The notes below the pieces were generated by a model that ran no database searches, was not told the origin of the DNA, and saw only the letters and a list, made by a program, of their open reading frames with translations. A stretch of 64,000 nucleotides of DNA from Leclercia sp. AS011 (GTDB lineage: Bacteria; Pseudomonadota; Gammaproteobacteria; Enterobacterales; Enterobacteriaceae): positions 1 through 64,000 of the forward strand of contig NZ_JBBCMA010000006.1 of assembly GCF_037152535.1 (NCBI RefSeq), in the 5' to 3' direction. Both the position numbers and the translations under genes were made by a program. Shown here piece by piece: positions 30,916-40,795 of the stretch; position 1 is the stretch's first letter, and the number at the start of each line of letters is the position of its first letter.

Positions 30916-31685
30916 TATTCTTTCCCCGCCCAGGGCACAATCAGCCGCTGCAGCCCCAGCAGTAAGAGATCCAGAACGTAGCCAATGCCGCCCAGCAGTA
31001 AAATGCCGAGCATGACGATATCGGTGCGCAGATAGGAGCTGGCGTTGATCACCATCCAGCCGAGGCCAGAACTGGCCGCCACCATCTCCGCCGCAATCAG
31101 CGACGTCCAGCCGATACCAATCGACAGCCTGACGGTGGTGAAAAGGTCCGGCAGGGCATCTGGCAGCACCACGCGCAGAAAGATCTGCTGACGCGAAGCG
31201 CCCAAGGTTTGCGCCACGCGGATCCGCGAGCGGCCAATGCGATCCACCGCCGCGGCGGCACCCACCACCACGCTCAGAAAGGTGGCGATAAAGATCAGGA
31301 AGAATTTCGAGGCTTCGCCAATGCCCAGCCACACCACCGCCAGCGGGATCAGCGCGATTTTGGGCAGCGGGCGGAGGAACTGCACAAACGGGTTGAGCAC
31401 GGCGGCAAGGCCGTCCGACAGCCCCATCAGCAGCCCCAGCGGAATTCCAATGACGATGGCGACGGCAAAGGCGCTAAGCGCACGCGCCAGGCTGACCGCG
31501 ATATGCTCCCACAGCGGCACCTGCCGGTAGCCATCGGCCAGCAGCTCTTCAGTGGTCAGACCGATATCGGTGAGCGAGGGCAGCAGCAGGGGATCCACCC
31601 ACTGCCGCATGGCCGCCACCTGCCAGACAATAAAGAAAACCGCCACCGACAGGACGCTGATGGCGATATGGTGACTCAATCTCAT
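30915..31685 (-). CDS. Sulfonate/taurine-type ABC importer, permease (TauC/SsuC-like)
   Basis: An inner-membrane permease of 256 residues with about 6 TM helices. It has the family segments FVQFLRPLPKIALIPLAVVWLGIGEASKFFLI and the ATPase-contact loop RVAQTLGASRQQIFLRVVLPDALP. The C-terminal half carries GWTSLIAAEMVAASSGLGWM, the usual TauC/SsuC signature. It overlaps the binding-protein gene by 4 bp (ATGA) and the ATPase gene by 1 bp. Confidence 0.93.
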   Translation of the reverse strand: MRLSHHIAISVLSVAVFFIVWQVAAMRQWVDPLLLPSLTDIGLTTEELLADGYRQVPLWEHIAVSLARALSAFAVAIVIGIPLGLLMGLSDGLAAVLNPFVQFLRPLPKIALIPLAVVWLGIGEASKFFLIFIATFLSVVVGAAAAVDRIGRSRIRVAQTLGASRQQIFLRVVLPDALPDLFTTVRLSIGIGWTSLIAAEMVAASSGLGWMVINASSYLRTDIVMLGILLLGGIGYVLDLLLLGLQRLIVPWAGKE

Positions 31686-32689
31686 TGCGCTGCTACCGCC
31701 GCGTCGCGAATGTAGCGTGACTCAATCGCCGTATCCCAGTTGGCCGGAATATCGCGTTTGCGGATCTCACCGATGCCCGCCAGGAAGCTGGAGGTTTTGG
31801 TCAGCGCTTTGCCAATGCCGCTGTCGGTGGTTTGGGTACCGTTACCCAGCCAGTCCGCGGTGCCCTGCTGTGCCAGCGTCGGGTACTCCAGGCCGCCGAG
31901 GGTATTGGCGGCGGTGGTCACCGGTGCCCCGACCTCTTTGGCGACAATCGCGGCGGCGCGTTCCGGGTCTTTCTTAAACTCGTCGACTTTTTGCTGATGT
32001 ACGCGCAGGAAAGCGGTCACCGCCTGCGGGTACTGCTCGGCAAAGGCTTTACGCACCACGTAGTTGTTGTAGATCAGATAGCCATCTTTCTGCAGGTCTT
32101 TGGTGGCAAACACCTGATGCCCGCCGGAGGACTCCAGCTCCTGGGCAAAGGGTGCCCAGACGTAACCCGCATCGATATCACCGCGTTTCCAGGCGGCGAC
32201 CATCTCCGCCGGGCGCAGGGGCAGCAGGGTAATCTTGCTGCGGTCGAGTTTGTTGACGCTGATCGCCGCCTCCAGCGCATACTGCGCGGTGGAGTTTGGC
32301 GGATAGGCCACGCGTTTTCCTTCGATATCCTTGATGCTGGCAATGCCGTCTTTACCAATCAGGCGCTCATAGCTGGCGATGACGCCTGAGACGCCGATAA
32401 TTTCCACCGGCAGCTTTCTGACAATCCCCGCCGTCGCCGGGCTTGAGCCAAAGTTGGCAATATCAATGGCGTTACTGGCGAAATAATTTAATGCGTCGGC
32501 ACCCGAGGCAAATTGCACCCATTTCACTTTGCTGTTTAACGCTTTATCCAGCGAGCCATCGGCTTTTGCCAGCATTAATACCTGGGAACCGCCGCTGAAT
32601 GCCACGCGAACTTCAGCAGGCGTGTCGGCATAACTGAAATTTGCCCATAAACCACCCGCTGCAATTAATAAGCAGAGACTTTTCTTCAT
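31682..32689 (-). CDS. Taurine/sulfonate-type periplasmic binding protein (TauA-like)
   Basis: A secreted solute-binding protein of 335 residues with a signal peptide (MKKSLCLLIAAGGLWANFSYA). The mature part (AEVRVAFSGGSQVLMLAKADG..., IDIANFGSSPATAGI, VAYPPNSTAQYALEAAI, GYVWAPFAQEL) resembles TauA, the taurine-binding protein. The ATG at 32689 follows AGGAAAATAA; longer in-frame starts would bury the signal peptide. No TauD dioxygenase lies nearby, so if a sulfonate is imported it must be desulfonated differently, plausibly by the C-S lyase two genes upstream. Confidence 0.9.
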   Translation of the reverse strand: MKKSLCLLIAAGGLWANFSYADTPAEVRVAFSGGSQVLMLAKADGSLDKALNSKVKWVQFASGADALNYFASNAIDIANFGSSPATAGIVRKLPVEIIGVSGVIASYERLIGKDGIASIKDIEGKRVAYPPNSTAQYALEAAISVNKLDRSKITLLPLRPAEMVAAWKRGDIDAGYVWAPFAQELESSGGHQVFATKDLQKDGYLIYNNYVVRKAFAEQYPQAVTAFLRVHQQKVDEFKKDPERAAAIVAKEVGAPVTTAANTLGGLEYPTLAQQGTADWLGNGTQTTDSGIGKALTKTSSFLAGIGEIRKRDIPANWDTAIESRYIRDAAVAAQ

Positions 32690-32730
32690 TTTATTTTCCT
32701 GTGAAATAATACGGTTTTTAATAGTGGTAA

Positions 32731-33438
32731 TTAATTCGCTTGCCATAACTGCGAACATCGCTCCGCCAGCGCCTGGGCCGGATCGAAGGTTAAATGCAGA
32801 AAAGGCGCGTTAACCGCCTGGAGCGCAACCGGCACCTCGGTGCAGGCCAGAATCAACTTTTGCGCACCGCGTGCAAACAGCGCCAGTGCCTGCTGCACCA
32901 GCAGCTCGCCCCCTTCCTTTAGCGCCCCGCGTTTAACCGCATAGCAGCCCGGCACAAACCACTGCGATAATTCTTCGGGCGTCGGCTCAACCACCTCAAT
33001 GTCCCGGGCCGCCAGTTTTTGCTGATACCAGCCGGCGTCCAGCGTGCCTTTGGTGGCAATCATCCCTACCCGCTGCGGCGTATTCGCCTCCTGCTCCAGC
33101 GCGGCCAGCGTGGCATCCACGATATGCAAAATGGGGGCGTCGCTCGCCTCGCTGAGCGCGTCATACCAGTGGTGCGCGGTATTACAGGGGATGGCAATAT
33201 GGCTCGCTCCCGCCTGGTTCAGCACCCGAATGCCGTGGATCAGCTGCGGCAGCGGTGAAGGGCCGGTACCCGCGAGCGCTTTTTGCCGGTCCGCAATTTG
33301 CGGCACGTTCCAGACCACCGAGGGCAGCTGCTGCTGATCGCTCCGGGCGGGCGTGGCCTCCAGCAGCCGGCGCTGAAAGTCGATCGTGGCCAGCGGCCCC
33401 ATGCCCCCCAGCACGCCGAGCAAAAACGGCTCAGACAT
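32731..33438 (-). CDS. Aspartate/glutamate-racemase family protein (possible cysteate racemase)
   Basis: A cytoplasmic PLP-independent racemase of 235 residues. It has the two catalytic cysteines of the family, Cys85 in [12 protein letters not shown] and Cys199 in [12 protein letters not shown], and an N-terminal [17 protein letters not shown] loop as in YgeA/aspartate racemases. The ATG at 33438 overlaps the upstream lyase gene by 8 bp. Between a sulfonate-type importer and a D-cysteine desulfhydrase/cysteate lyase-type enzyme, a role in interconverting D/L-cysteate is plausible, since cysteate mimics aspartate. Asp, Glu or another amino acid remains possible. Confidence 0.88.
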   Translation of the reverse strand: MSEPFLLGVLGGMGPLATIDFQRRLLEATPARSDQQQLPSVVWNVPQIADRQKALAGTGPSPLPQLIHGIRVLNQAGASHIAIPCNTAHHWYDALSEASDAPILHIVDATLAALEQEANTPQRVGMIATKGTLDAGWYQQKLAARDIEVVEPTPEELSQWFVPGCYAVKRGALKEGGELLVQQALALFARGAQKLILACTEVPVALQAVNAPFLHLTFDPAQALAERCSQLWQAN

Positions 33439-34435
33439 GCTCAAGTACCTGGCGATAACCAAACAGCCCTGCCGCGCCGCCGGTGTGGATAAAGACCACG
33501 TTCTCATCCTGACGGAAATGGCCTTTACGGATCAGGTCGATAAGCCCCGCCATCCCTTTTGCGGAATAGACGGGATCGAGCAGAATGCCCTCGTGGCGCG
33601 CCAGCAGCGTCAGCGTTTCCAGCGTGCCTTCGGTCGGTAAGCCGTAGCCATCACCCACATAGTCGCTGTTGGCGACGACCGCATGCCGCGACAGCTCGCC
33701 CGGCACGCCCAGCAGCTCAAGAGTGCGGGAAGCCAGGTTCCAGACGTTCTCTTCCTGCTTCGCTTTGGGTGCCCGCACGCTGATGCCCAGTACGGGCACG
33801 TGACTGTTGGTGGCCGTGAAGCCCGCCACTAATCCCGCCTGGGTACCGGTACTGCCCGTGGCGTGCACCACATGGTCGATGCGCAGACGACGCTCGGACG
33901 ACTGATACAGCAGCTCCTCGGCGCAGGCCACGTAACCCAGCGCACCGATGGGATTAGAGCCGCCGCCCGGGATGACATAGGGGTTATGCCCCTTCTCGCG
34001 CAGGGTGGCCGCGTACTCTTCCATCGCCTGCTGCATATCGGTGCCGGCAGGCAGATGGGCAACGATTTCGCCGCCCAGGAGATGATCGAGCAGGACGTTA
34101 CCCGAGCGCTGGTAATCCTCACCAAAATCCGTCACCCGCTTTTCAAGCAGGGCCCTGGCCTGTAATCCCAGACGCGCGGCACCGGCGATGGTCTGGCGCA
34201 CATGGTTAGATTGGGTAGCCCCCTGGGTAATGATGACGTCGGCTTTTTTCGCCACGGCATCGGCCAGCAGAAACTCCAGTTTGCGCGTTTTATTTCCGCC
34301 CGTTGCCAGGCCGGTAGCATCGTCTCGCTTAATCCATATTTTTGGTCCACCTAATAAGCGGGATATATTTTCCAGCGGTTCGAGTGGCGTGGGAAAATGG
34401 CCGAGAGAGATACGTGGGAAACGAGCCAGATGCAT
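33431..34435 (-). CDS. PLP-dependent lyase, D-cysteine desulfhydrase/L-cysteate sulfo-lyase (CuyA) family
   Basis: A fold-type II PLP enzyme of 334 residues from the ACC deaminase/D-cysteine desulfhydrase family. The Schiff-base lysine should be Lys49 in [13 protein letters not shown]. Other motifs are [13 protein letters not shown], the phosphate-binding [30 protein letters not shown] and the C-terminal [13 protein letters not shown]. The N-terminus [23 protein letters not shown] resembles CuyA-type L-cysteate sulfo-lyases, as I recall them, more than DcyD. The reaction would release sulfite (from cysteate) or sulfide (from D-cysteine) with pyruvate and ammonia. AAGGAG lies 5 bases before the ATG. 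It is the first gene of the leftward island. Confidence 0.88.
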   Translation of the reverse strand: MHLARFPRISLGHFPTPLEPLENISRLLGGPKIWIKRDDATGLATGGNKTRKLEFLLADAVAKKADVIITQGATQSNHVRQTIAGAARLGLQARALLEKRVTDFGEDYQRSGNVLLDHLLGGEIVAHLPAGTDMQQAMEEYAATLREKGHNPYVIPGGGSNPIGALGYVACAEELLYQSSERRLRIDHVVHATGSTGTQAGLVAGFTATNSHVPVLGISVRAPKAKQEENVWNLASRTLELLGVPGELSRHAVVANSDYVGDGYGLPTEGTLETLTLLARHEGILLDPVYSAKGMAGLIDLIRKGHFRQDENVVFIHTGGAAGLFGYRQVLEHV

Positions 34436-34487
34436 ATATGCTCCTTGCAAAGCAGGAAATGAATTCATTTAAACGTCAGTGAAATTC

Positions 34488-34493
34488 ACTATA
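34488..34493 (-). promoter_or_regulatory. Candidate -10 box for the island operon
   Basis: TATAGT on the minus strand lies about 55 bp before the lyase start, in the AT-rich gap (34,436-34,610) between the lyase and the rnr terminator. No good -35 lies at 17 bp, which would fit an activator-dependent promoter (CysB or Cbl would be expected if the locus serves sulfur supply). The gap contains no gene. Confidence 0.3.
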
Positions 34494-34610
34494 CACATCG
34501 TCCTGAGATGGCTAATCAAAATTAATAAATAACGATTCCTGAAAAATAACTAAGCAGGAAATAAAGGGGGAGCGGGGAAATATCTATTCTGTTGTGGAAT
34601 GACTTACGGC

Positions 34611-34644
34611 TAAAAAGAATAACCCCTTCCGGCTGGAAGGGGTT
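34611..34644 (-). terminator. Intrinsic terminator of rnr
   Basis: On the minus strand an AACCCCTTCC/GGAAGGGGTT stem with a 4-base loop is followed by ATTCTTTTTA. It ends nsrR-rnr transcription 12 bp after the rnr stop codon, before the island. Confidence 0.85.
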
Positions 34645-34655
34645 AGAGGGAGGTA

Positions 34656-37097
34656 TTACTCAGCGCTGTTTTTCTTCGCTGCGCGCTTCGCTTTGGTCGC
34701 GGCGGCGATTTTCTGGCTTTTGGCCGACGGCTTTTTCGCGGCTCTGGCTTCTTTCTTCGCGGCCTTCGGCTTCTGCTTTTTCTCGCCCCGGAACGCGCTG
34801 TCCGGCTCGAAGTTCACCTTCTTCCCGGCCTGACGACGTTTGCCGCTGGTTTTACCGGCAGCCCCTTTCTTCGCTTTCTCGCGCTCGGTTTTACCCACAT
34901 TGCGCGGCGCGCGTTCGCTGGAGATCAGGCTGAAATCAATCTTACGTTCGTCCATGTTGACGGCTTCCACCTTAACTTCCACACGATCGCCCAGACGATA
35001 GGTTTGCCCGCCCGATTCGCCAATCAGACGCTGACCGACCTGGTCAAAGCGGTAGTAGTCGTTATCCAGACTGGAAACATGAACCAGACCATCAATGAAC
35101 AGTTCATCAAGGCGTACAAAGAAGCCAAAGCCGGTAACGCTGGCAATCACGCCTTTAAACACGTTCCCGACCTGATCCAGCATGAAGTCACACTTCAGCC
35201 AGTCGGCAACATCACGGGTCGCCTCATCCGCACGGCGTTCCGCCATTGAACAGTGCTGGCCCAGCTGCAGCATCTCTTCCATGGAGTAGTGGTAGCCACC
35301 GGTTTCCGTGGTATTGCCTTTGTGACCCTGCTCCTGCGCCAGCAGATACTTAATGGCACGGTGCAGGGAGAGGTCCGGGTAACGACGGATCGGCGAGGTA
35401 AAGTGGGCATAAGACTGCAAGGCCAGGCCGAAGTGGCCGCGGTTTTCCGGATCGTAGATCGCCTGCTTCATCGAACGCAGCAGCATGGTTTGCAGCATTT
35501 CGGCGTCAGGGCGATCGCTGATGGACTCCAGCAGCTCGGCGTAATCGCGCGGCTCTGGCTTGTTACCGCCCGGCAGCTCAAGACCCAGCTCCGCCAGTAC
35601 GGTACGGAAGGAGGTGATGGCTTCGGTGGTTGGTTTGTCGTGAATACGGAACAGCGCTGGCTCTTTGGCCTTCTCAACGAAGCGTGCTGCGGAGATGTTG
35701 GCCAGGATCATGCACTCTTCAATCAGCTTGTGCGCATCGTTACGCTGGGTCTGTTCGATACGCTCGATACGGCGCTCGGCGTTGAAGATGAACTTCGCCT
35801 CTTCACTCTCAAATGAGATCCCGCCGCGCTCTTCACGCGCCTGGTCCAGCACTTTATAGAGGTTATGCAGCTCTTCAATGTGCTTCACCAGCGGCGCATA
35901 CTGCTCACGCAGATCCTGATCGCCCTGCAGCATATGCCACACTTTGGTGTAGGTCAGGCGAGCATGGGAGCTCATCACCGCTTCATAGAATTTGTAGCCG
36001 GTTAAACGCCCTTTGGTGGAGATGGTCATTTCACACACCATGCACAGACGGTCAACTTGCGGGTTGAGCGAGCACAGGCCGTTAGAGAGCACTTCCGGCA
36101 GCATGGGCACAACCTGCGACGGGAAGTAAACCGAGGTACCGCGGTTGCGCGCTTCACCATCCAGCGGCGTACCCGTGCGCACGTAATAGCTCACATCCGC
36201 AATCGCCACCCACAGACGCCAGCCGCCGCCGCGTTTTTTCTCGCAGTAGACGGCGTCATCGAAGTCACGGGCGTCTTCGCCATCAATGGTGACCAGCGGC
36301 AGGCTACGCAGATCCACACGGCCCGCTTTTGCCGACTCTGGCACCTGCTCTTTCAGACCTTCAACCTGCTCTTCAACCGCTTTTGGCCAGACGTACGGAA
36401 TTTCGTGGGTGCGCAGCGCCATGTCCACGGCCATGCCGGTGCCCATGTTATCGCCCAGCACTTCAACAATCTTACCGACCGCTTTGGTACGGCGGGTTGG
36501 ACGCTGGGTCAGTTCTACGACCACCACAAAGCCCATCCGCGCCCCCATCACCTCTTCCGGCGGAATAAGGATGTCAAAGCTCAGGCGGCTGTCGTCCGGC
36601 ACCACAAAACCGACACCGGCGTCGGTGAAGTAGCGGCCCACGATCTGGCTGGTTTTCGGCACCAGCACGCGCACCACGCGCGCCTCACGACGGCCTTTAC
36701 GATCGGCACCCAGCGGCTGGGCCAGGATCTGGTCGCCGTGAATGCACATCTTCATCTGTTCAGAGGAGAGGTACAGGTCATCCTTGCGGCCTTCGACGCG
36801 CAGGAAGCCGAAACCATCGCGGTGGCCAATTACTATGCCTTTCAGCAGGTCGAGACGTTCTGGCAGGGCGTAGCACTGACGGCGGGTAAAGACCAGTTGT
36901 CCGTCACGCTCCATCGCGCGCAGACGGCGGCGAAGGGCTTCAATTTGCTCTTCGCCTTCAATGTTTAATTCAACGGCAAGTTCTTCACGGTTAGCGGGTT
37001 TTTCGCGTTTGGTTAAGTGTTCAATGATGAACTCGCGGCTTGGGATAGGATTAGCGTATTTTTCAGCTTCGCGTTCCTGGAAAGGATCTTGTGACAT
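34656..37097 (-). CDS. rnr: Exoribonuclease RNase R
   Basis: A 3'-5' processive exoribonuclease (813 residues) that degrades structured RNA, acting in rRNA quality control, trans-translation and cold shock. The order is an N-terminal HTH/basic region ([21 protein letters not shown]), cold-shock domains, the RNB catalytic domain with [17 protein letters not shown] (active-site aspartates) and [20 protein letters not shown], an S1 domain ([31 protein letters not shown]) and a Lys-rich tail (about 725-813). The ATG at 37097 gives the E. coli N-terminus [20 protein letters not shown]. It is downstream of nsrR by 38 bp. Confidence 0.97.
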   Translation of the reverse strand: MSQDPFQEREAEKYANPIPSREFIIEHLTKREKPANREELAVELNIEGEEQIEALRRRLRAMERDGQLVFTRRQCYALPERLDLLKGIVIGHRDGFGFLRVEGRKDDLYLSSEQMKMCIHGDQILAQPLGADRKGRREARVVRVLVPKTSQIVGRYFTDAGVGFVVPDDSRLSFDILIPPEEVMGARMGFVVVVELTQRPTRRTKAVGKIVEVLGDNMGTGMAVDMALRTHEIPYVWPKAVEEQVEGLKEQVPESAKAGRVDLRSLPLVTIDGEDARDFDDAVYCEKKRGGGWRLWVAIADVSYYVRTGTPLDGEARNRGTSVYFPSQVVPMLPEVLSNGLCSLNPQVDRLCMVCEMTISTKGRLTGYKFYEAVMSSHARLTYTKVWHMLQGDQDLREQYAPLVKHIEELHNLYKVLDQAREERGGISFESEEAKFIFNAERRIERIEQTQRNDAHKLIEECMILANISAARFVEKAKEPALFRIHDKPTTEAITSFRTVLAELGLELPGGNKPEPRDYAELLESISDRPDAEMLQTMLLRSMKQAIYDPENRGHFGLALQSYAHFTSPIRRYPDLSLHRAIKYLLAQEQGHKGNTTETGGYHYSMEEMLQLGQHCSMAERRADEATRDVADWLKCDFMLDQVGNVFKGVIASVTGFGFFVRLDELFIDGLVHVSSLDNDYYRFDQVGQRLIGESGGQTYRLGDRVEVKVEAVNMDERKIDFSLISSERAPRNVGKTEREKAKKGAAGKTSGKRRQAGKKVNFEPDSAFRGEKKQKPKAAKKEARAAKKPSAKSQKIAAATKAKRAAKKNSAE

Positions 37098-37135
37098 ATC
37101 GGTTCCTCCGTTGTCATCTCCGGTGGAAATTTTCT

Positions 37136-37561
37136 TCATTCCACCAGCAATAATTTATAAAGCGGTTGATTCTCTTCAACCAAATCGGCCAGCGTGTAGT
37201 TATCCAGCTCCATGAGAAAACTTTGCACGGCCTTAGAAAGTGCCTGTTTCAGACGACAGGCAGGGGTAATGTGGCAGAACGCACTGCTGCAGTTCACCAG
37301 AGTCAACGGCTCCAGTTCACGTACCACATCGCCAACACGAATACTCTGTGCCGGTTTACCGAGGCGGATGCCGCCATTTTTCCCGCGGACGGCAGCAACG
37401 TATCCGGCACGGCTAAGTTGATTGATTATTTTGACCATATGATTACGGGACACACCGTACACCTCTGTCACCTCAGAGATACTGGTCATCTTCCCATCGG
37501 GTAACGACGCCATGTAAATCAGCGCGCGTAAGCCGTAATCGGTGAAACTTGTTAACTGCAC
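37136..37561 (-). CDS. nsrR: Nitric-oxide-sensing repressor NsrR
   Basis: An Rrf2-family repressor (141 residues) that holds an Fe-S cluster and loses DNA binding when it reacts with NO. It has a winged HTH ([43 protein letters not shown]) and cluster cysteines 91, 96 and 102 in [13 protein letters not shown]. It controls hmp, ytfE, hcp and others in E. coli; the operator before ytfE in this window is an obvious target. It heads the nsrR-rnr unit. Confidence 0.97.
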   Translation of the reverse strand: MQLTSFTDYGLRALIYMASLPDGKMTSISEVTEVYGVSRNHMVKIINQLSRAGYVAAVRGKNGGIRLGKPAQSIRVGDVVRELEPLTLVNCSSAFCHITPACRLKQALSKAVQSFLMELDNYTLADLVEENQPLYKLLLVE

Positions 37562-37684
37562 ATCAACCTCAGGAAAAGGGTAAATCGCGGTATATCCGCA
37601 GAGATATTCATTAATGATGATAAACCAGCCAGATAGTTGGCGGCTAATTTATTTGAACTGAAAGGCGGGAAGGAGAAAGAAAAA

Positions 37685-37752
37685 GCCGGATGCGCATAGC
37701 TTATCCGGCCTGTGATGGGTTATAGAGGCCCGACAGCGCAGCGCCGCCGGGC
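37685..37752. repeat. BIME: two REP-type palindromes
   Basis: A GCCGGATGCGCATAGC palindrome closed by TTATCCGGC, followed by a GGCCCGACAGCG palindrome closed by CGCCGGGC, lies between the nsrR promoter and the end of purA. Confidence 0.75.
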
Positions 37753-37762
37753 AAAACCATCA

Positions 37763-39064
<1,302 letters not shown>

Positions 39065-39287
39065 TCAAAATCACCGATTGCTTAAAAATGGATTCTACCA
39101 TCGGTTTTGATGATGTTCAGCTTTTTTTGTATACAAATTTCGGCGAAATTGGTGGCTTCATCGCCTGTTAAACGATTACCTCAACATCTTGTGTGAAGAG
39201 CCGCTTTTCATCACAAGAGAGGCCATGCATCCCGCAAACGTCCCGGGTAACCGTCCCTCATCTTGCTATTTCACTTACAGAAATTAA

Positions 39288-39316
39288 CGCTTCATGTAAC
39301 GCCTTCATGTGAAGCG
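39288..39316. repeat. Inverted repeat upstream of the microcin-like gene
   Basis: CGCTTCA and TGAAGCG are 29 bp apart outer to outer and contain a nested CTTCATGTGAAG palindrome. Between 39,062 and 39,432 there is no gene; this repeat could be an operator for purA or the small gene at 39,433. Its role is unknown. Confidence 0.35.
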
Positions 39317-39432
39317 AACAATGAAATAAAATTCATAAACGCTTGGTATTGCTGAACATTTTAAATATTGCCAGTATCTTTGCGCGTTCTTAGTCAAAGA
39401 CGCCTTATAACTGCATAATTAGGATGATTATC

Positions 39433-39723
39433 ATGAAAGAATTAACACAATTTGAACTGGAATGTGTCAGCGGTGCGGGATGGTTGCAGGATGAACTGGC
39501 CGCTTTCGGCAGCAAACTGGGTGCTGCGGCATGGTCGATGGGCGGAGACATGCTAAACATTGAAATTCCGCTGTTAGGCACGGTGAACCTTGCCACTCTG
39601 GCACCGGAGTTAGGGGCTAATATGGGTAAATCGCTGGGTTCATCTCTAGGCGGTACCATTGAAACAACGCTGGCAAATCTGCCGGTTATCGGCGGCCTGC
39701 TGAATAAATGGTTAGGTAACTGA
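39433..39723 (+). CDS. Microcin-like small secreted peptide with double-glycine-type leader
   Basis: A 96-residue precursor. The first 15 residues (MKELTQFELECVSGA) have the layout of class II microcin leaders such as those of MccL and MccH47, which also end in SGA before a Gly. Cutting there would leave an 81-residue peptide starting GWLQDELAAFGSKLG, rich in Gly, Ala and Leu with no cysteine and ending LLNKWLGN. AGGA lies 8 bases before the ATG at 39433; an in-frame ATG at 39424 overlaps it. A terminator follows. No immunity, exporter or modification gene lies next to it. K-12 has yjeT here. Function as an antibacterial peptide is inferred; a signalling or orphan peptide is possible. Confidence 0.65.
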   Translation: MKELTQFELECVSGAGWLQDELAAFGSKLGAAAWSMGGDMLNIEIPLLGTVNLATLAPELGANMGKSLGSSLGGTIETTLANLPVIGGLLNKWLGN

Positions 39724-39745
39724 TTCAACACGGAACCGAATAAAA

Positions 39746-39776
39746 AATGGCGCCTCACAGAGGCGCCATTTTATTT
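39746..39776. terminator. Bidirectional intrinsic terminator
   Basis: A perfect 11-bp stem (AATGGCGCCTC with GAGGCGCCATT) and 3-base loop is followed by TTATTTTT on the plus strand and preceded by an A-run that gives a T-tract on the minus strand. It serves both the microcin-like gene and convergent hflC. Confidence 0.88.
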
Positions 39777-39791
39777 TTCACGCGTTTAAAA

Positions 39792-40793
39792 TCAGCGGCT
39801 GGTCGTCGGTGATTTCATATAGCGGAAGAAATCGCTGTCCGGGCTCAGCACCATAACGTCCTGATTGCTCTGGAAGCTGCTTTCATAGGCACGCAGGCTA
39901 CGGATAAAGGCGTAGAAGTCCGGATCCTGGCTGAACGCATCAGCGAACAGTTTCGCGGCTTCGGCATCACCTTCACCACGCTGGATACGACCCTGACGTT
40001 CCGCTTCTGCCAGCGTTTTCGTCACTTCATAGTCTGCGGTTGCGCGCAGCTTCTCAGCCTCTTCCTGACCCTGTGAACGATGGCGACGGGCTACCGCTTC
40101 ACGCTCAGCGCGCATACGGTTGTAAATCGCTTCGGACACTTCGGTCGGCAGGTTGATCTGCTTGATACGCACGTCCACCACTTCGATACCTAACGCGGCC
40201 ATACTGTTCGGGTTGATCACCGGCACTTTGCCGTTGGTTTCAGCCTGAACACGCTCAGCCGCTTTGGCGATTGCGTCGTCAGCTGCTGGAGTGGTCACTT
40301 CATCTTCCGTGCCTGCAGAGCCGGAGTTCAGCGCATCACGCACTTCCAGAGTCAGACGACCACGGGAGTCGGTAACGATGTCTTTCACATCCAGACGACC
40401 AATTTCAGAACGCAGACGGTCAGAGAACTTACGTTTCAGCAGCACTTCGGCCTGGGAGACGTCACCGCCGCCGGTCGCCAGGTAGTAACGGCTGAAATCG
40501 CTGATGCGCCACTTAATGTACGAGTCGACAATCAGGTCTTTCTTCTCTTTGGTCACGAAGCGATCGGCCTGATTATCCATCGTCTGGATACGGGCATCCA
40601 GAGTTTTAACCGATTCGATCATCGGGATCTTAAAGTGCAGACCCGGCTCGTAAACCAGCGGTTTGTTTTCGCTGTCACGCAGGACTTTGCCAAAACGCAG
40701 GGTAATTCCGCGCTCACCCTCTTTGACGACAAAGATAGAGGTATAAAGCACGACCAGCACGATGATGATGATCGCAATAACTGACTTACGCAT
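39792..40793 (-). CDS. hflC: FtsH protease modulator HflC
   Basis: A stomatin/prohibitin-family inner-membrane protein (333 residues) with an N-terminal TM anchor (MRKSVIAIIIIVLVVLYTSIFVV) and a large periplasmic SPFH domain, ending in SPTTSR. With HflK it forms a cage around FtsH and limits access of membrane substrates such as SecY. It starts 2 bp after the hflK stop codon. Confidence 0.97.
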   Translation of the reverse strand: MRKSVIAIIIIVLVVLYTSIFVVKEGERGITLRFGKVLRDSENKPLVYEPGLHFKIPMIESVKTLDARIQTMDNQADRFVTKEKKDLIVDSYIKWRISDFSRYYLATGGGDVSQAEVLLKRKFSDRLRSEIGRLDVKDIVTDSRGRLTLEVRDALNSGSAGTEDEVTTPAADDAIAKAAERVQAETNGKVPVINPNSMAALGIEVVDVRIKQINLPTEVSEAIYNRMRAEREAVARRHRSQGQEEAEKLRATADYEVTKTLAEAERQGRIQRGEGDAEAAKLFADAFSQDPDFYAFIRSLRAYESSFQSNQDVMVLSPDSDFFRYMKSPTTSR

Positions 40794-40795
40794 CG

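Noticed and set aside
30916..31332. Long N-terminal extension of the sulfonate-type ATPase reading frame
   Set aside because: It only reads the permease gene in another frame. The ATPase fold begins at the ATG at 30915, which overlaps the permease stop as in coupled genes.
23676..34655. The island as a prophage or integrative element
   Set aside because: No integrase, recombinase, attachment repeats or phage genes are visible; all genes are metabolic or transport genes with host-like composition.
39225..39250. Possible PurR box upstream of purA (GCAAACG core)
   Set aside because: Only one half matches the PurR consensus and it lies about 170 bp from the start codon.
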